From Escherichia sp. MOD1-EC7003 (lineage in GTDB: Bacteria; Pseudomonadota; Gammaproteobacteria; Enterobacterales; Enterobacteriaceae): DNA of 64,000 nt. This document shows, one piece after another, positions 14,689-26,979 of the stretch. Where the stretch lies: positions 30,072 to 94,071 of the forward strand of contig NZ_PTRE01000040.1 of the NCBI RefSeq assembly GCF_002965065.1, written 5' to 3'. A program made the translations under genes and the position numbers. Below the pieces are notes generated by a model that saw only the letters and a list, made by a program, of their open reading frames with translations, did not search any database and had not been told where the DNA came from. How positions within the stretch are numbered: the first letter of the stretch is position 1; each line of letters opens with the position of its first letter.

Positions 14689-15537
14689 ATGAAACTCTTT
14701 GCCCAGGGCACTTCACTGGACCTTAGCCATCCTCACGTAATGGGGATCCTCAACGTCACGCCTGATTCATTTTCGGATGGTGGCACGCATAACTCGCTGA
14801 TAGATGCGGTGAAACATGCGAATCTGATGATCAACGCTGGCGCGACGATCATTGACGTTGGTGGCGAGTCCACACGCCCAGGGGCGGAGGAAGTTAGCGT
14901 TGAAGAAGAGTTACAACGTGTTATTCCTGTGGTTGAGGCAATTGCTCAACGCTTCGAAGTCTGGATCTCGGTTGATACCTCTAAACCCGAAGTCATCCGT
15001 GAGTCAGCGAAAGTCGGCGCTCACATTATTAACGATATCCGCTCCCTATCCGAACCTGGGGCGCTGGAGGCTGCTGCAGAAACCGGTCTGCCCGTTTGCC
15101 TGATGCATATGCAGGGAAATCCAAAGACCATGCAGGAAGCCCCAAAGTATGACGATGTCTTTGCGGAAGTGAATCGCTACTTTATTGAGCAAATAGCACG
15201 TTGCGAGCAGGCGGGTATCGCAAAAGAGAAATTGTTGCTCGACCCCGGATTCGGTTTCGGTAAAAATCTCTCCCATAACTATTCATTACTGGCGCGCCTG
15301 GCTGAATTTCACCATTTCAACCTGCCGCTGTTGGTGGGTATGTCACGAAAATCGATGATTGGGCAGCTGCTGAACGTGGGGCCGTCCGAGCGCCTGAGCG
15401 GTAGTCTGGCTTGTGCGGTCATTGCCGCAATGCAAGGCGCGCACATCATTCGTGTTCATGACGTCAAAGAAACCGTAGAAGCGATGCGGGTGGTGGAAGC
15501 CACTCTGTCTGCAAAGGAAAACAAACGCTATGAGTAA
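14689..15537 (+). CDS. folP: FolP, dihydropteroate synthase
   Basis: This 282-residue cytoplasmic enzyme joins p-aminobenzoate to dihydropterin diphosphate in folate synthesis and is the sulfonamide target. Visible motifs are [33 protein letters not shown] and MSRKSMIG. The start at 14689 ([10 protein letters not shown]) gives the standard length. Its stop overlaps glmM by 8 bases. Confidence 0.98.
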   Translation: MKLFAQGTSLDLSHPHVMGILNVTPDSFSDGGTHNSLIDAVKHANLMINAGATIIDVGGESTRPGAEEVSVEEELQRVIPVVEAIAQRFEVWISVDTSKPEVIRESAKVGAHIINDIRSLSEPGALEAAAETGLPVCLMHMQGNPKTMQEAPKYDDVFAEVNRYFIEQIARCEQAGIAKEKLLLDPGFGFGKNLSHNYSLLARLAEFHHFNLPLLVGMSRKSMIGQLLNVGPSERLSGSLACAVIAAMQGAHIIRVHDVKETVEAMRVVEATLSAKENKRYE

Positions 15538-16867
15538 TCGTAAATATTTCGGTACTGATGGGATTCGTGGTCGTGTAGGGGATGCGCCGATCACACCTGA
15601 TTTTGTACTTAAGCTGGGTTGGGCTGCGGGTAAAGTGCTGGCGCGCCATGGCTCTCGTAAGATCATTATTGGTAAAGACACGCGTATTTCTGGTTATATG
15701 TTAGAGTCTGCACTGGAAGCAGGTCTGGCGGCTGCCGGTCTTTCTGCGCTCTTTACCGGTCCAATGCCAACACCGGCTGTGGCTTATCTGACGCGGACTT
15801 TCCGCGCAGAAGCCGGGATTGTGATATCTGCATCGCATAATCCGTTCTACGATAATGGTATTAAATTCTTCTCTATCGACGGTACCAAACTGCCGGATGC
15901 GGTAGAAGAGGCCATCGAAGCGGAAATGGAAAAAGAGATCAGCTGCGTTGATTCGGCAGAACTGGGTAAAGCCAGCCGTATCGTTGATGCTGCGGGTCGC
16001 TATATCGAGTTTTGCAAAGCCACGTTCCCGAACGAACTTAGCCTCAGTGAACTGAAGATTGTGGTGGATTGCGCAAACGGTGCGACTTACCACATTGCGC
16101 CGAACGTGTTGCGTGAACTGGGGGCGAACGTTATCGCTATCGGTTGTGAGCCGAACGGTGTAAACATCAATGCCGAAGTGGGGGCTACCGACGTTCGCGC
16201 GCTACAGGCCCGTGTGCTGACAGAAAAGGCGGATCTCGGTATTGCCTTTGACGGCGACGGCGATCGCGTGATTATGGTTGACCATGAAGGCAATAAAGTC
16301 GATGGCGATCAGATCATGTATATCATCGCGCGTGAAGGTCTTCGTCAGGGCCAGCTGCGTGGTGGCGCAGTGGGGACATTGATGAGCAACATGGGGCTGG
16401 AACTCGCCCTGAAACAGCTAGGTATTCCATTTGCGCGCGCGAAAGTGGGTGACCGCTACGTACTGGAAAAAATGCAGGAGAAAGGTTGGCGTATCGGTGC
16501 AGAGAACTCCGGTCATGTGATCCTGCTGGATAAAACCACTACCGGTGACGGCATCGTTGCTGGTTTGCAGGTGCTGGCGGCGATGGCGCGTAACCATATG
16601 AGCCTGCACGACCTTTGCAGCGGCATGAAAATGTTCCCGCAGATTCTGGTTAACGTGCGTTACACCGCAGGTAGCGGCGATCCGCTGGAGCATGAATCAG
16701 TCAAAGCTGTGACCGCAGAAGTTGAAGCGGCGCTGGGTAGCCGTGGACGTGTGCTGTTGCGTAAATCCGGTACCGAACCGTTAATTCGCGTGATGGTCGA
16801 AGGTGAAGACGAAGCGCAGGTGACTGAATTTGCACACCGCATCGCCGATGCAGTAAAAGCCGTTTAA
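15530..16867 (+). CDS. glmM: GlmM, phosphoglucosamine mutase
   Basis: This 445-residue enzyme converts glucosamine-6-phosphate to glucosamine-1-phosphate for UDP-GlcNAc synthesis. The active-site phosphoserine loop ISASHNP (Ser near 102), the metal loop DGDGDR and the C-terminal phosphate loop [12 protein letters not shown] are intact. It overlaps folP by 8 bases and is followed by a terminator. Confidence 0.98.
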   Translation: MSNRKYFGTDGIRGRVGDAPITPDFVLKLGWAAGKVLARHGSRKIIIGKDTRISGYMLESALEAGLAAAGLSALFTGPMPTPAVAYLTRTFRAEAGIVISASHNPFYDNGIKFFSIDGTKLPDAVEEAIEAEMEKEISCVDSAELGKASRIVDAAGRYIEFCKATFPNELSLSELKIVVDCANGATYHIAPNVLRELGANVIAIGCEPNGVNINAEVGATDVRALQARVLTEKADLGIAFDGDGDRVIMVDHEGNKVDGDQIMYIIAREGLRQGQLRGGAVGTLMSNMGLELALKQLGIPFARAKVGDRYVLEKMQEKGWRIGAENSGHVILLDKTTTGDGIVAGLQVLAAMARNHMSLHDLCSGMKMFPQILVNVRYTAGSGDPLEHESVKAVTAEVEAALGSRGRVLLRKSGTEPLIRVMVEGEDEAQVTEFAHRIADAVKAV

Positions 16868-16884
16868 AGCGTTAGATAACTGGC

Positions 16885-16913
16885 TAAAAAGGCGGCGATT
16901 GTCGCCTTTTTTC
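16885..16913 (+). terminator. Intrinsic terminator after glmM
   Basis: AAAAAGGCGGCGATTGTCGCCTTTTTTC forms a short GC-rich hairpin with a T-run, 18 bases after the stop. Confidence 0.85.
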
Positions 16914-17094
16914 TCGGCGAACACATCGGTTTTGCTGTTTTTTTCCGCAGTTGATACAATGCGATAAAATTGCCCTTGCGAAGGTCATTCGCTTTGGTTA
17001 GTATTCACACCCGCTTCAGTGGGAAAGATTAAAAACTCCCGCTTTATTGGTTGAAGCATTGGTACGCGGCAACTCCGCAAGGAACAGGTTGATT

Positions 17095-17427
17095 ATGTAC
17101 GAAGCTCTTTTAGTAGTTTTCCTTATTGTGGCAATTGGCCTTGTTGGTCTGATCATGCTGCAACAAGGTAAAGGCGCTGATATGGGAGCCTCCTTCGGAG
17201 CAGGCGCTTCCGCTACGCTGTTTGGTTCAAGTGGTTCTGGTAACTTCATGACCCGCATGACGGCGCTGCTGGCAACGTTATTCTTCATCATCAGTCTGGT
17301 GCTGGGTAACATTAATAGCAACAAAACCAATAAAGGTAGCGAATGGGAAAACCTGAGTGCGCCGGCGAAAACCGAACAAACTCAGCCTGCTGCTCCGGCT
17401 AAGCCGACCAGCGATATCCCGAACTAA
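17095..17427 (+). CDS. secG: SecG, Sec translocon subunit
   Basis: This 110-residue inner-membrane protein is part of SecYEG. It has two transmembrane helices (about residues 2-22 and 52-72) joined by a Gly/Ser-rich loop, and a polar Pro/Ala-rich C-terminus. The start at 17095 (MYEALLVVFL) gives the usual length. leuU begins 14 bases after its stop, so both are likely on one transcript. Confidence 0.98.
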   Translation: MYEALLVVFLIVAIGLVGLIMLQQGKGADMGASFGAGASATLFGSSGSGNFMTRMTALLATLFFIISLVLGNINSNKTNKGSEWENLSAPAKTEQTQPAAPAKPTSDIPN

Positions 17428-17441
17428 AAAGTAGTATCCGT

Positions 17442-17528
17442 GCCGAGGTGGTGGAATTGGTAGACACGCTACCTTGAGGTGGTAGTGCCCAATAGGGCTT
17501 ACGGGTTCAAGTCCCGTCCTCGGTACCA
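17442..17528 (+). tRNA. leuU: tRNA-Leu (anticodon GAG)
   Basis: This 87-base class II tRNA has a 7-bp acceptor stem (GCCGAGG/CCTCGGT), a long variable arm, the T-loop GGGTTCAAGTCCC and an encoded CCA. The anticodon loop CCTTGAGGT reads leucine codons CUC/CUU. Confidence 0.97.
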
Positions 17529-17538
17529 AATTCCAGAA

Positions 17539-17566
17539 AAGAGACGCTGAAAAGCGTCTTTTTTCG
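17539..17566 (+). terminator. Terminator after leuU
   Basis: AGACGCT-GAAA-AGCGTCTTTTTTC is a classical hairpin with a T-run, 12 bases after the tRNA. Confidence 0.85.
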
Positions 17567-17786
17567 TTATTATGCCCGTCCTGAATAGCGTTGACACGTT
17601 GACCCGTCCTGAAACTCATCAACTTGACCAATTTCCGTAGTCTTTCGTACGCCAAACGAATCCGGTGCAATAGTTCGTTCAGCTTCAGTTTTGCATGCGA
17701 CAAGCGATATTAATGAACTCATGATATTGACCAGCTTTGCTGGAACAGAGATCTAAATCGTTATGCGAATCACATTATATTGGTCG
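17567..17786. other. Intergenic DNA where K-12 carries yhbX
   Basis: These 220 bases hold no gene that I recognise. In K-12 the phosphoethanolamine-transferase-like gene yhbX lies between leuU and argG. I see no yhbX-like protein in any frame here. On the minus strand, about 17570-17703 reads through without a stop and looks protein-like (basic, Leu/Arg-rich), but I cannot assign it. Confidence 0.6.
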
Positions 17787-17787
17787 T

Positions 17788-17813
17788 AAAAAAGGCCGCA
17801 TCGGCGGCCTTTA
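17788..17813 (-). terminator. Terminator after argG
   Basis: Read on the minus strand, AAAGGCCGCCGATGCGGCCTTTTTT is a hairpin with a T-run, just beyond the argG stop. Confidence 0.8.
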
Positions 17814-17830
17814 TCACGAAAATTCTGAGA

Positions 17831-19189
<1,359 letters not shown>

Positions 19190-19225
19190 TTAATTAACTG
19201 ATGATGAGCCTGAATTTTCGCTCTC

Positions 19226-19264
19226 ACTGAATTTTTATGCAAAATAACTGAGTTTTCATTTAAT
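19226..19264 (-). promoter_or_regulatory. Pair of ARG boxes (ArgR operator) at argG
   Basis: Two 18-bp sites with cores TGAATTTTTATGCA (19228-19241) and TGAGTTTTCATTTA (19249-19262) resemble the ArgR consensus TGAATNNNNATTCA. They are 21 bases apart centre to centre, the standard spacing of an ArgR hexamer operator. Confidence 0.75.
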
Positions 19265-19365
19265 CATCTTTTATCGGAGACAGGAAGAGTTTAGTGTGTT
19301 TTTTGTAAAATAATGCGCTTAAGGGAGCGCAGGAGAAGGCACAAGTATTCAACAAATGAAAGTTG

Positions 19366-19383
19366 AACTGGATATTCATTCAC
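19366..19383 (+). promoter_or_regulatory. Third ARG-box-like site near metY
   Basis: The core TGGATATTCATTCA fits the ARG-box half-sites and lies 18 bases before the metY -35 box. It could tie argG and the metY-rimP-nusA operon to ArgR, as reported in E. coli. Confidence 0.55.
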
Positions 19384-19400
19384 GTGATTAGCAATAAACG

Positions 19401-19430
19401 TTGACAAAATGAGGCGTGGATCACTATAAT
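19401..19430 (+). promoter_or_regulatory. metY operon promoter
   Basis: A perfect TTGACA (19401-19406) and a perfect TATAAT (19425-19430) are separated by 18 bases. They drive metY and, by readthrough, rimP-nusA-infB and the genes beyond. Confidence 0.85.
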
Positions 19431-19522
19431 GCATGCAGATTTTACGTCCCGTCTCGGTACACCAAATCCCAGCAGTATTTGCATTTTTTACCCAAAACGA
19501 GTAGAATTTGCCACGTTTCAGG

Positions 19523-19599
<77 letters not shown>

Positions 19600-19721
19600 C
19601 TTTCCCTTAGAGTCCTTTTTCAAATATACTGTGAAGACTTAGGCCTTCGTAGTGGGATTTGAAAAAAATCCTTCTGGAAAGTGCTCCAGACCGCAGTTGC
19701 GGTTATAGGGTTCAGTTATAT

Positions 19722-19790
19722 AAAGCCCCGATTTATCGGGGTTTTTTGTTATCTGACTACAGAATAACTGGGCTTTAGGCCCTTTTTTTA
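19722..19790 (+). terminator. Two tandem terminators/attenuators between metY and rimP
   Basis: Two hairpins with T-runs follow each other: AAGCCCCGATTTATCGGGGTTTTTT (19723-19747) and GGGCTTTAGGCCCTTTTTTT (19770-19789). They separate the stable tRNA from the mRNA, and readthrough supplies the downstream genes. Confidence 0.75.
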
Positions 19791-19806
19791 TGTCTTGGGG
19801 GTGGGC

Positions 19807-20259
19807 TTGTCCACATTAGAGCAAAAATTAACAGAGATGATTACTGCGCCAGTTGAGGCCCTGGGTTTTGAACTGGTTGGCATCGAGTTTATTCGCGGTC
19901 GCACATCCACACTGCGCATCTATATTGATAGTGAAGATGGCATCAATGTTGATGATTGTGCTGATGTGAGCCACCAGGTAAGTGCTGTGCTGGATGTTGA
20001 AGATCCCATCACCGTTGCTTATAACCTGGAAGTCTCCTCACCGGGTCTCGATCGCCCACTGTTCACGGCTGAACACTACGCCCGTTTTGTCGGAGAAGAG
20101 GTGACTCTGGTTCTCCGTATGGCGGTACAAAACCGTCGTAAATGGCAGGGCGTTATCAAAGCGGTAGACGGTGAAATGATCACAGTTACCGTCGAAGGTA
20201 AAGATGAAGTGTTCGCGCTGAGTAATATCCAGAAGGCGAACCTGGTTCCCCACTTTTAA
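19807..20259 (+). CDS. rimP: RimP, 30S ribosome maturation factor
   Basis: This 150-residue protein has an N-terminal alpha/beta domain and a C-terminal SH3-like domain (about residues 85-150). It assists early 30S assembly. The start is the TTG at 19807 behind a G-rich ribosome site, which gives the standard E. coli length. An upstream in-frame start would add four residues. nusA follows after 27 bases. Confidence 0.95.
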
Positions 20260-20286
20260 TAGTCTGGATGAGGTGAAAAGCCCGCG

Positions 20287-21774
<1,488 letters not shown>

Positions 21775-21798
21775 TAAACTGTAGCAGGAAGGAACAGC

Positions 21799-24471
21799 AT
21801 GACAGATGTAACGATTAAAACGCTGGCCGCAGAGCGACAGACCTCCGTGGAACGCCTGGTACAGCAATTTGCTGATGCAGGTATCCGGAAGTCTGCTGAC
21901 GACTCTGTGTCCGCACAAGAGAAACAGACTTTGATTGACCACCTGAATCAGAAAAATTCAGGCCCGGACAAATTGACGCTGCAACGTAAAACACGCAGCA
22001 CCCTTAACATTCCTGGTACCGGTGGAAAAAGCAAATCGGTACAAATCGAAGTCCGCAAGAAACGCACCTTTGTGAAACGCGATCCGCAAGAGGCTGAACG
22101 CCTTGCCGCGGAAGAGCAAGCGCAGCGTGAAGCGGAAGAGCAAGCCCGTCGTGAGGCAGAAGAATCGGCTAAACGCGAGGCTCAACAAAAAGCTGAACGT
22201 GAGGCCGCAGAACAAGCTAAGCGTGAAGCTGCTGAACAAGCGAAACGTGAAGCTGCGGAAAAAGACAAAGTGAGCAATCAACAAGACGATATGACTAAAA
22301 ACGCCCAGGCTGAAAAAGCCCGCCGTGAGCAGGAAGCAGCAGAGCTCAAGCGTAAAGCCGAAGAAGAAGCGCGTCGTAAACTCGAAGAAGAAGCACGTCG
22401 CGTTGCTGAAGAAGCACGTCGTATGGCGGAAGAAAACAAATGGACTGATAACGCGGAACCGACTGAAGATTCCAGCGATTATCATGTCACTACTTCTCAA
22501 CATGCTCGCCAGGCAGAAGACGAAAGCGATCGTGAGGTCGAAGGTGGCCGTGGCCGTGGCCGTAACGCGAAAGCAGCGCGTCCGAAGAAAGGCAACAAAC
22601 ACGCTGAATCAAAAGCTGATCGTGAAGAAGCACGCGCAGCAGTACGTGGCGGTAAAGGTGGAAAACGTAAAGGTTCTTCGCTGCAGCAAGGCTTCCAGAA
22701 GCCAGCTCAGGCCGTTAACCGTGATGTTGTGATCGGCGAAACCATCACCGTTGGCGAACTGGCTAACAAGATGGCGGTTAAAGGCTCTCAGGTCATCAAA
22801 GCGATGATGAAACTGGGCGCAATGGCAACCATCAACCAGGTTATCGATCAGGAAACCGCACAGCTGGTTGCTGAAGAGATGGGCCACAAAGTTATCCTGC
22901 GTCGTGAAAACGAGCTGGAAGAAGCGGTAATGAGCGACCGTGACACGGGTGCTGCGGCTGAACCGCGCGCGCCGGTTGTGACCATCATGGGGCACGTTGA
23001 CCATGGTAAAACCTCTTTGCTGGACTACATTCGTTCAACGAAAGTGGCCTCTGGCGAAGCGGGCGGCATTACCCAGCACATTGGTGCATACCACGTTGAA
23101 ACTGAAAACGGCATGATCACCTTCCTGGACACCCCAGGGCACGCCGCGTTTACTTCAATGCGTGCACGTGGTGCGCAGGCAACTGACATCGTCGTCCTGG
23201 TTGTTGCTGCTGACGACGGCGTAATGCCGCAGACTATTGAAGCAATCCAGCATGCGAAAGCGGCTGGCGTGCCGGTTGTCGTTGCAGTGAACAAGATCGA
23301 CAAACCAGAGGCTGATCCAGATCGCGTTAAGAACGAGCTCTCCCAGTACGGTATCCTGCCGGAAGAGTGGGGCGGTGAAAGTCAGTTCGTACACGTGTCT
23401 GCGAAAGCGGGTACTGGTATCGACGATCTGCTGGACGCTATCCTGCTGCAGGCAGAAGTTCTCGAGCTGAAAGCGGTACGTAAAGGTATGGCGAGCGGTG
23501 CGGTTATCGAATCCTTCCTGGATAAAGGTCGTGGCCCGGTTGCCACCGTCCTGGTACGTGAAGGTACTTTGCACAAGGGCGATATCGTTCTGTGCGGCTT
23601 CGAATATGGACGTGTTCGTGCGATGCGTAACGAACTGGGTCAGGAAGTGCTGGAAGCCGGTCCGTCCATTCCGGTGGAAATCCTCGGTCTGTCCGGTGTT
23701 CCGGCAGCGGGTGACGAAGTGACCGTTGTCCGTGACGAGAAGAAAGCGCGTGAAGTGGCACTGTATCGTCAGGGCAAATTCCGTGAAGTTAAACTGGCAC
23801 GTCAGCAGAAATCGAAACTTGAGAACATGTTCGCCAACATGACCGAAGGCGAAGTTCACGAAGTAAACATCGTGCTGAAGGCAGACGTTCAGGGTTCCGT
23901 GGAAGCGATCTCCGACTCCTTGCTGAAACTGTCTACTGACGAAGTTAAAGTGAAGATCATCGGTTCTGGCGTAGGGGGTATCACCGAAACCGACGCCACC
24001 CTGGCTGCGGCATCCAACGCCATCCTGGTTGGCTTCAACGTACGTGCTGATGCCTCTGCACGTAAAGTGATTGAAGCGGAAAGCCTGGATCTGCGTTACT
24101 ACTCCGTCATCTATAACCTGATCGACGAAGTGAAAGCAGCGATGAGCGGTATGCTGTCTCCGGAACTGAAACAGCAGATTATCGGTCTGGCAGAAGTTCG
24201 CGATGTGTTCAAATCACCGAAATTTGGTGCCATCGCAGGCTGTATGGTTACCGAAGGTGTGGTTAAACGTCACAACCCGATCCGCGTTCTGCGCGACAAC
24301 GTGGTTATCTACGAAGGTGAGCTGGAGTCCCTGCGTCGCTTCAAAGATGACGTTAACGAAGTCCGTAACGGTATGGAATGTGGTATCGGCGTTAAGAACT
24401 ACAACGACGTCCGCACTGGCGATATGATCGAAGTATTCGAGATTATCGAGATTCAGCGTACGATTGCATAA
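21799..24471 (+). CDS. infB: InfB, translation initiation factor IF2
   Basis: This 890-residue GTPase places fMet-tRNA on the 30S subunit. The N-terminal third is highly charged with Glu/Ala/Lys/Arg coiled-coil repeats. The G domain has GHVDHGKT (about residue 398), DTPGHAAF and NKIDKP. C-terminal domains bind fMet-tRNA. In-frame internal starts at 22270 (GTG, codon 158) and 22291 (ATG, codon 165) match the known IF2-2 and IF2-3 forms. Confidence 0.98.
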   Translation: MTDVTIKTLAAERQTSVERLVQQFADAGIRKSADDSVSAQEKQTLIDHLNQKNSGPDKLTLQRKTRSTLNIPGTGGKSKSVQIEVRKKRTFVKRDPQEAERLAAEEQAQREAEEQARREAEESAKREAQQKAEREAAEQAKREAAEQAKREAAEKDKVSNQQDDMTKNAQAEKARREQEAAELKRKAEEEARRKLEEEARRVAEEARRMAEENKWTDNAEPTEDSSDYHVTTSQHARQAEDESDREVEGGRGRGRNAKAARPKKGNKHAESKADREEARAAVRGGKGGKRKGSSLQQGFQKPAQAVNRDVVIGETITVGELANKMAVKGSQVIKAMMKLGAMATINQVIDQETAQLVAEEMGHKVILRRENELEEAVMSDRDTGAAAEPRAPVVTIMGHVDHGKTSLLDYIRSTKVASGEAGGITQHIGAYHVETENGMITFLDTPGHAAFTSMRARGAQATDIVVLVVAADDGVMPQTIEAIQHAKAAGVPVVVAVNKIDKPEADPDRVKNELSQYGILPEEWGGESQFVHVSAKAGTGIDDLLDAILLQAEVLELKAVRKGMASGAVIESFLDKGRGPVATVLVREGTLHKGDIVLCGFEYGRVRAMRNELGQEVLEAGPSIPVEILGLSGVPAAGDEVTVVRDEKKAREVALYRQGKFREVKLARQQKSKLENMFANMTEGEVHEVNIVLKADVQGSVEAISDSLLKLSTDEVKVKIIGSGVGGITETDATLAAASNAILVGFNVRADASARKVIEAESLDLRYYSVIYNLIDEVKAAMSGMLSPELKQQIIGLAEVRDVFKSPKFGAIAGCMVTEGVVKRHNPIRVLRDNVVIYEGELESLRRFKDDVNEVRNGMECGIGVKNYNDVRTGDMIEVFEIIEIQRTIA

Positions 24472-24483
24472 GGTTGATTGGCT

Positions 24484-24922
24484 GTAGGCTGGATAGGGCA
24501 TCTATGCTGCATCCGGCAACTGTTGCCTGATGCGCTACGCTTATCAGGCCTACGTAATCTCTGCAATCTATTGAAATTGCATGTTTTTGTAGGCCGGATA
24601 AGGCGTTCACGCCGCATCCGGCATGAACAACGCAAAATTGCCTGATGCGCTACGCTTATCAGGCCTACGCAATCTCTGCAATCTATTGAAATTGCATGTT
24701 TTGTAGGCCGGATAAGGCGTTCACGCCGCATCCGGCATGAACAAAGCGCACTTTGTCAACAATCTGAGCCGCCTGAGAATGATGACAAACGCAAAATTGC
24801 CTGATGCGCTACGCTTATCAGGCCTACGCAATCTCTGCAATCTATTGAAATTGCATGTTTTTGTAGGCCGGATAAGGCGTTCACGCCGCATCCGGCATGA
24901 ACAAAGCGCACTTTGTCAATAA
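24484..24922. repeat. BIME cluster between infB and rbfA
   Basis: About 440 bases hold three BIME units built from GCCTGATGCGCTACGC...ATCAGGCCTACG and its partner TAGGCCGGATAAGGCG...GCATCCGGC, joined by an AATCTCTGCAATCTATTGAAATTGCATG linker. Partner cores begin near 24593, 24707 and 24866. The first two units have a period of about 113 bases, and the third is set off by about 46 bases. A partial, degenerate REP stands first. Confidence 0.9.
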
Positions 24923-24925
24923 TCT

Positions 24926-24953
24926 AAAAGGGGCTTATGGCCCCTTTTTTGTC
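24926..24953 (+). terminator. Terminator-like hairpin upstream of rbfA
   Basis: AAAAGGGGC-TTAT-GGCCCCTTTTTTG lies only 14 bases before the rbfA start, after the BIME cluster. It may reduce readthrough from infB into rbfA. Confidence 0.7.
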
Positions 24954-24966
24954 AGGAGAATTTATT

Positions 24967-25371
24967 ATGGCGAAAGAATTTGGTCGCCCGCAGCGCGTAG
25001 CGCAGGAAATGCAAAAAGAGATAGCAATCATCCTGCAACGTGAAATTAAAGACCCTCGTCTGGGCATGATGACCACCGTTTCCGGTGTCGAAATGTCTCG
25101 TGACCTGGCGTATGCCAAAGTATATGTGACGTTCCTCAACGACAAAGATGAAGACGCGGTTAAAGCGGGCATCAAAGCGTTGCAGGAAGCTTCTGGTTTT
25201 ATACGCAGTCTGCTTGGCAAAGCCATGCGCCTGCGTATCGTGCCGGAACTGACTTTCTTCTATGACAACTCACTGGTTGAAGGGATGCGTATGTCAAACC
25301 TGGTGACCAGCGTGGTCAAACATGACGAAGAACGTCGTGTTAACCCGGACGACAACAGCAAGGAGGATTAA
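24967..25371 (+). CDS. rbfA: RbfA, 30S ribosome-binding factor
   Basis: This 134-residue KH-type protein matures the 16S rRNA 5' end and is needed at low temperature. The ATG at 24967 (MAKEFGRP) has the ribosome site CAGGAGAA. K-12 RbfA as I remember it is 133 residues, so the tail here (DDNSKED) appears to carry one extra Asn. The stop overlaps the truB start (TAATG), and the truB ribosome site lies in the rbfA tail. Confidence 0.97.
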   Translation: MAKEFGRPQRVAQEMQKEIAIILQREIKDPRLGMMTTVSGVEMSRDLAYAKVYVTFLNDKDEDAVKAGIKALQEASGFIRSLLGKAMRLRIVPELTFFYDNSLVEGMRMSNLVTSVVKHDEERRVNPDDNSKED

Positions 25372-26315
25372 TGAGTCGTCCTCGTCGTCGCGGTCGCGAC
25401 ATTAATGGCGTTTTGTTGCTGGATAAACCGCAGGGTATGTCCAGCAACGATGCGCTGCAAAAAGTGAAACGGATTTATAACGCCAACCGTGCCGGGCATA
25501 CCGGTGCGCTGGATCCGCTGGCGACCGGTATGTTGCCGATTTGCCTCGGGGAAGCGACGAAGTTTTCCCAGTATCTGCTGGACTCCGACAAACGCTATCG
25601 GGTGATTGCGCGTCTTGGACAGCGTACTGATACTTCTGACGCAGACGGACAAATCGTTGAAGAACGTCCGGTAACCTTTAGTGCAGAGCAACTGGCGGCG
25701 GCACTGGATACTTTCCGCGGTGATATAGAACAAATCCCTTCGATGTATTCAGCACTTAAATACCAGGGCAAAAAACTGTACGAATATGCGCGTCAGGGCA
25801 TTGAAGTCCCGCGTGAAGCACGCCCGATTACCGTTTATGAATTGCTGTTTATTCGCCACGAAGGCAATGAACTGGAGCTGGAAATTCACTGCTCAAAAGG
25901 CACCTATATCCGCACAATCATTGACGACCTGGGTGAAAAACTCGGCTGTGGCGCGCATGTTATTTACCTGCGTCGTCTGGCTGTAAGTAAATATCCGGTT
26001 GAACGGATGGTGACCCTGGAACATCTGCGTGAACTGGTTGAGCAAGCTGAACAGCAGGATATTCCGGCTGCGGAGTTACTTGATCCATTACTGATGCCAA
26101 TGGACAGTCCAGCTTCGGACTATCCGGTGGTGAATCTTCCGTTAACGTCTTCTGTTTACTTCAAAAATGGTAACCCGGTTCGTACCTCTGGTGCGCCGCT
26201 GGAAGGACTGGTTCGTGTTACAGAAGGTGAAAACGGCAAGTTTATCGGTATGGGTGAAATTGACGATGAAGGCCGCGTTGCGCCTCGTCGACTGGTGGTT
26301 GAATATCTGGCGTAA
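25371..26315 (+). CDS. truB: TruB, tRNA pseudouridine-55 synthase
   Basis: This 314-residue enzyme makes the universal pseudouridine 55 in tRNA T-loops and acts as an RNA chaperone. The catalytic Asp is in [12 protein letters not shown] (near residue 48). The C-terminal PUA domain covers about residues 250-314. It is translationally coupled to rbfA by a one-base overlap. Confidence 0.98.
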   Translation: MSRPRRRGRDINGVLLLDKPQGMSSNDALQKVKRIYNANRAGHTGALDPLATGMLPICLGEATKFSQYLLDSDKRYRVIARLGQRTDTSDADGQIVEERPVTFSAEQLAAALDTFRGDIEQIPSMYSALKYQGKKLYEYARQGIEVPREARPITVYELLFIRHEGNELELEIHCSKGTYIRTIIDDLGEKLGCGAHVIYLRRLAVSKYPVERMVTLEHLRELVEQAEQQDIPAAELLDPLLMPMDSPASDYPVVNLPLTSSVYFKNGNPVRTSGAPLEGLVRVTEGENGKFIGMGEIDDEGRVAPRRLVVEYLA

Positions 26316-26367
26316 TGTTAACCATCTTGCGATAACAGGTCGCTACGAGTAGAATACTGCCGCTTAA

Positions 26368-26733
<366 letters not shown>

Positions 26734-26749
26734 TTCTTGCGAGTTTCAG

Positions 26750-26778
26750 AAAAGGGGGCCTGAGTGCCCCCTTTTTTC
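26750..26778. terminator. rpsO terminator (t1)
   Basis: AAAAGGGGGC-CTGAGT-GCCCCCTTTTTTC is a strong hairpin with A and T tracts, so it may end transcripts from both strands. Confidence 0.9.
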
Positions 26779-26930
26779 AAGCTGACGGCAGCAATTCACT
26801 GGAAACTAATGTATTGTTGCTATGAATGATCTTCCGTTGCAGAGGTTCGCGCGGCTAATGAGAGGCTTTACCCACATTTGGCTGGGTTAGGGTTGTCATT
26901 AGTCGCGAGGATGCGCAGAAGATCGTGTAT
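26757..26930 (-). ncRNA. sraG: Probable SraG/PsrO small RNA
   Basis: E. coli encodes the small RNA SraG (about 174 bases) between rpsO and pnp on the opposite strand. The corresponding intergenic space is present and the bidirectional hairpin at 26750-26778 could end it. The boundaries are estimated from the known size, not from a visible promoter. Confidence 0.4.
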
Positions 26931-26979
26931 TAACACCAGTGCCGTAAGGTACTGTCCAGGAAAGATAAAGGATATTACA

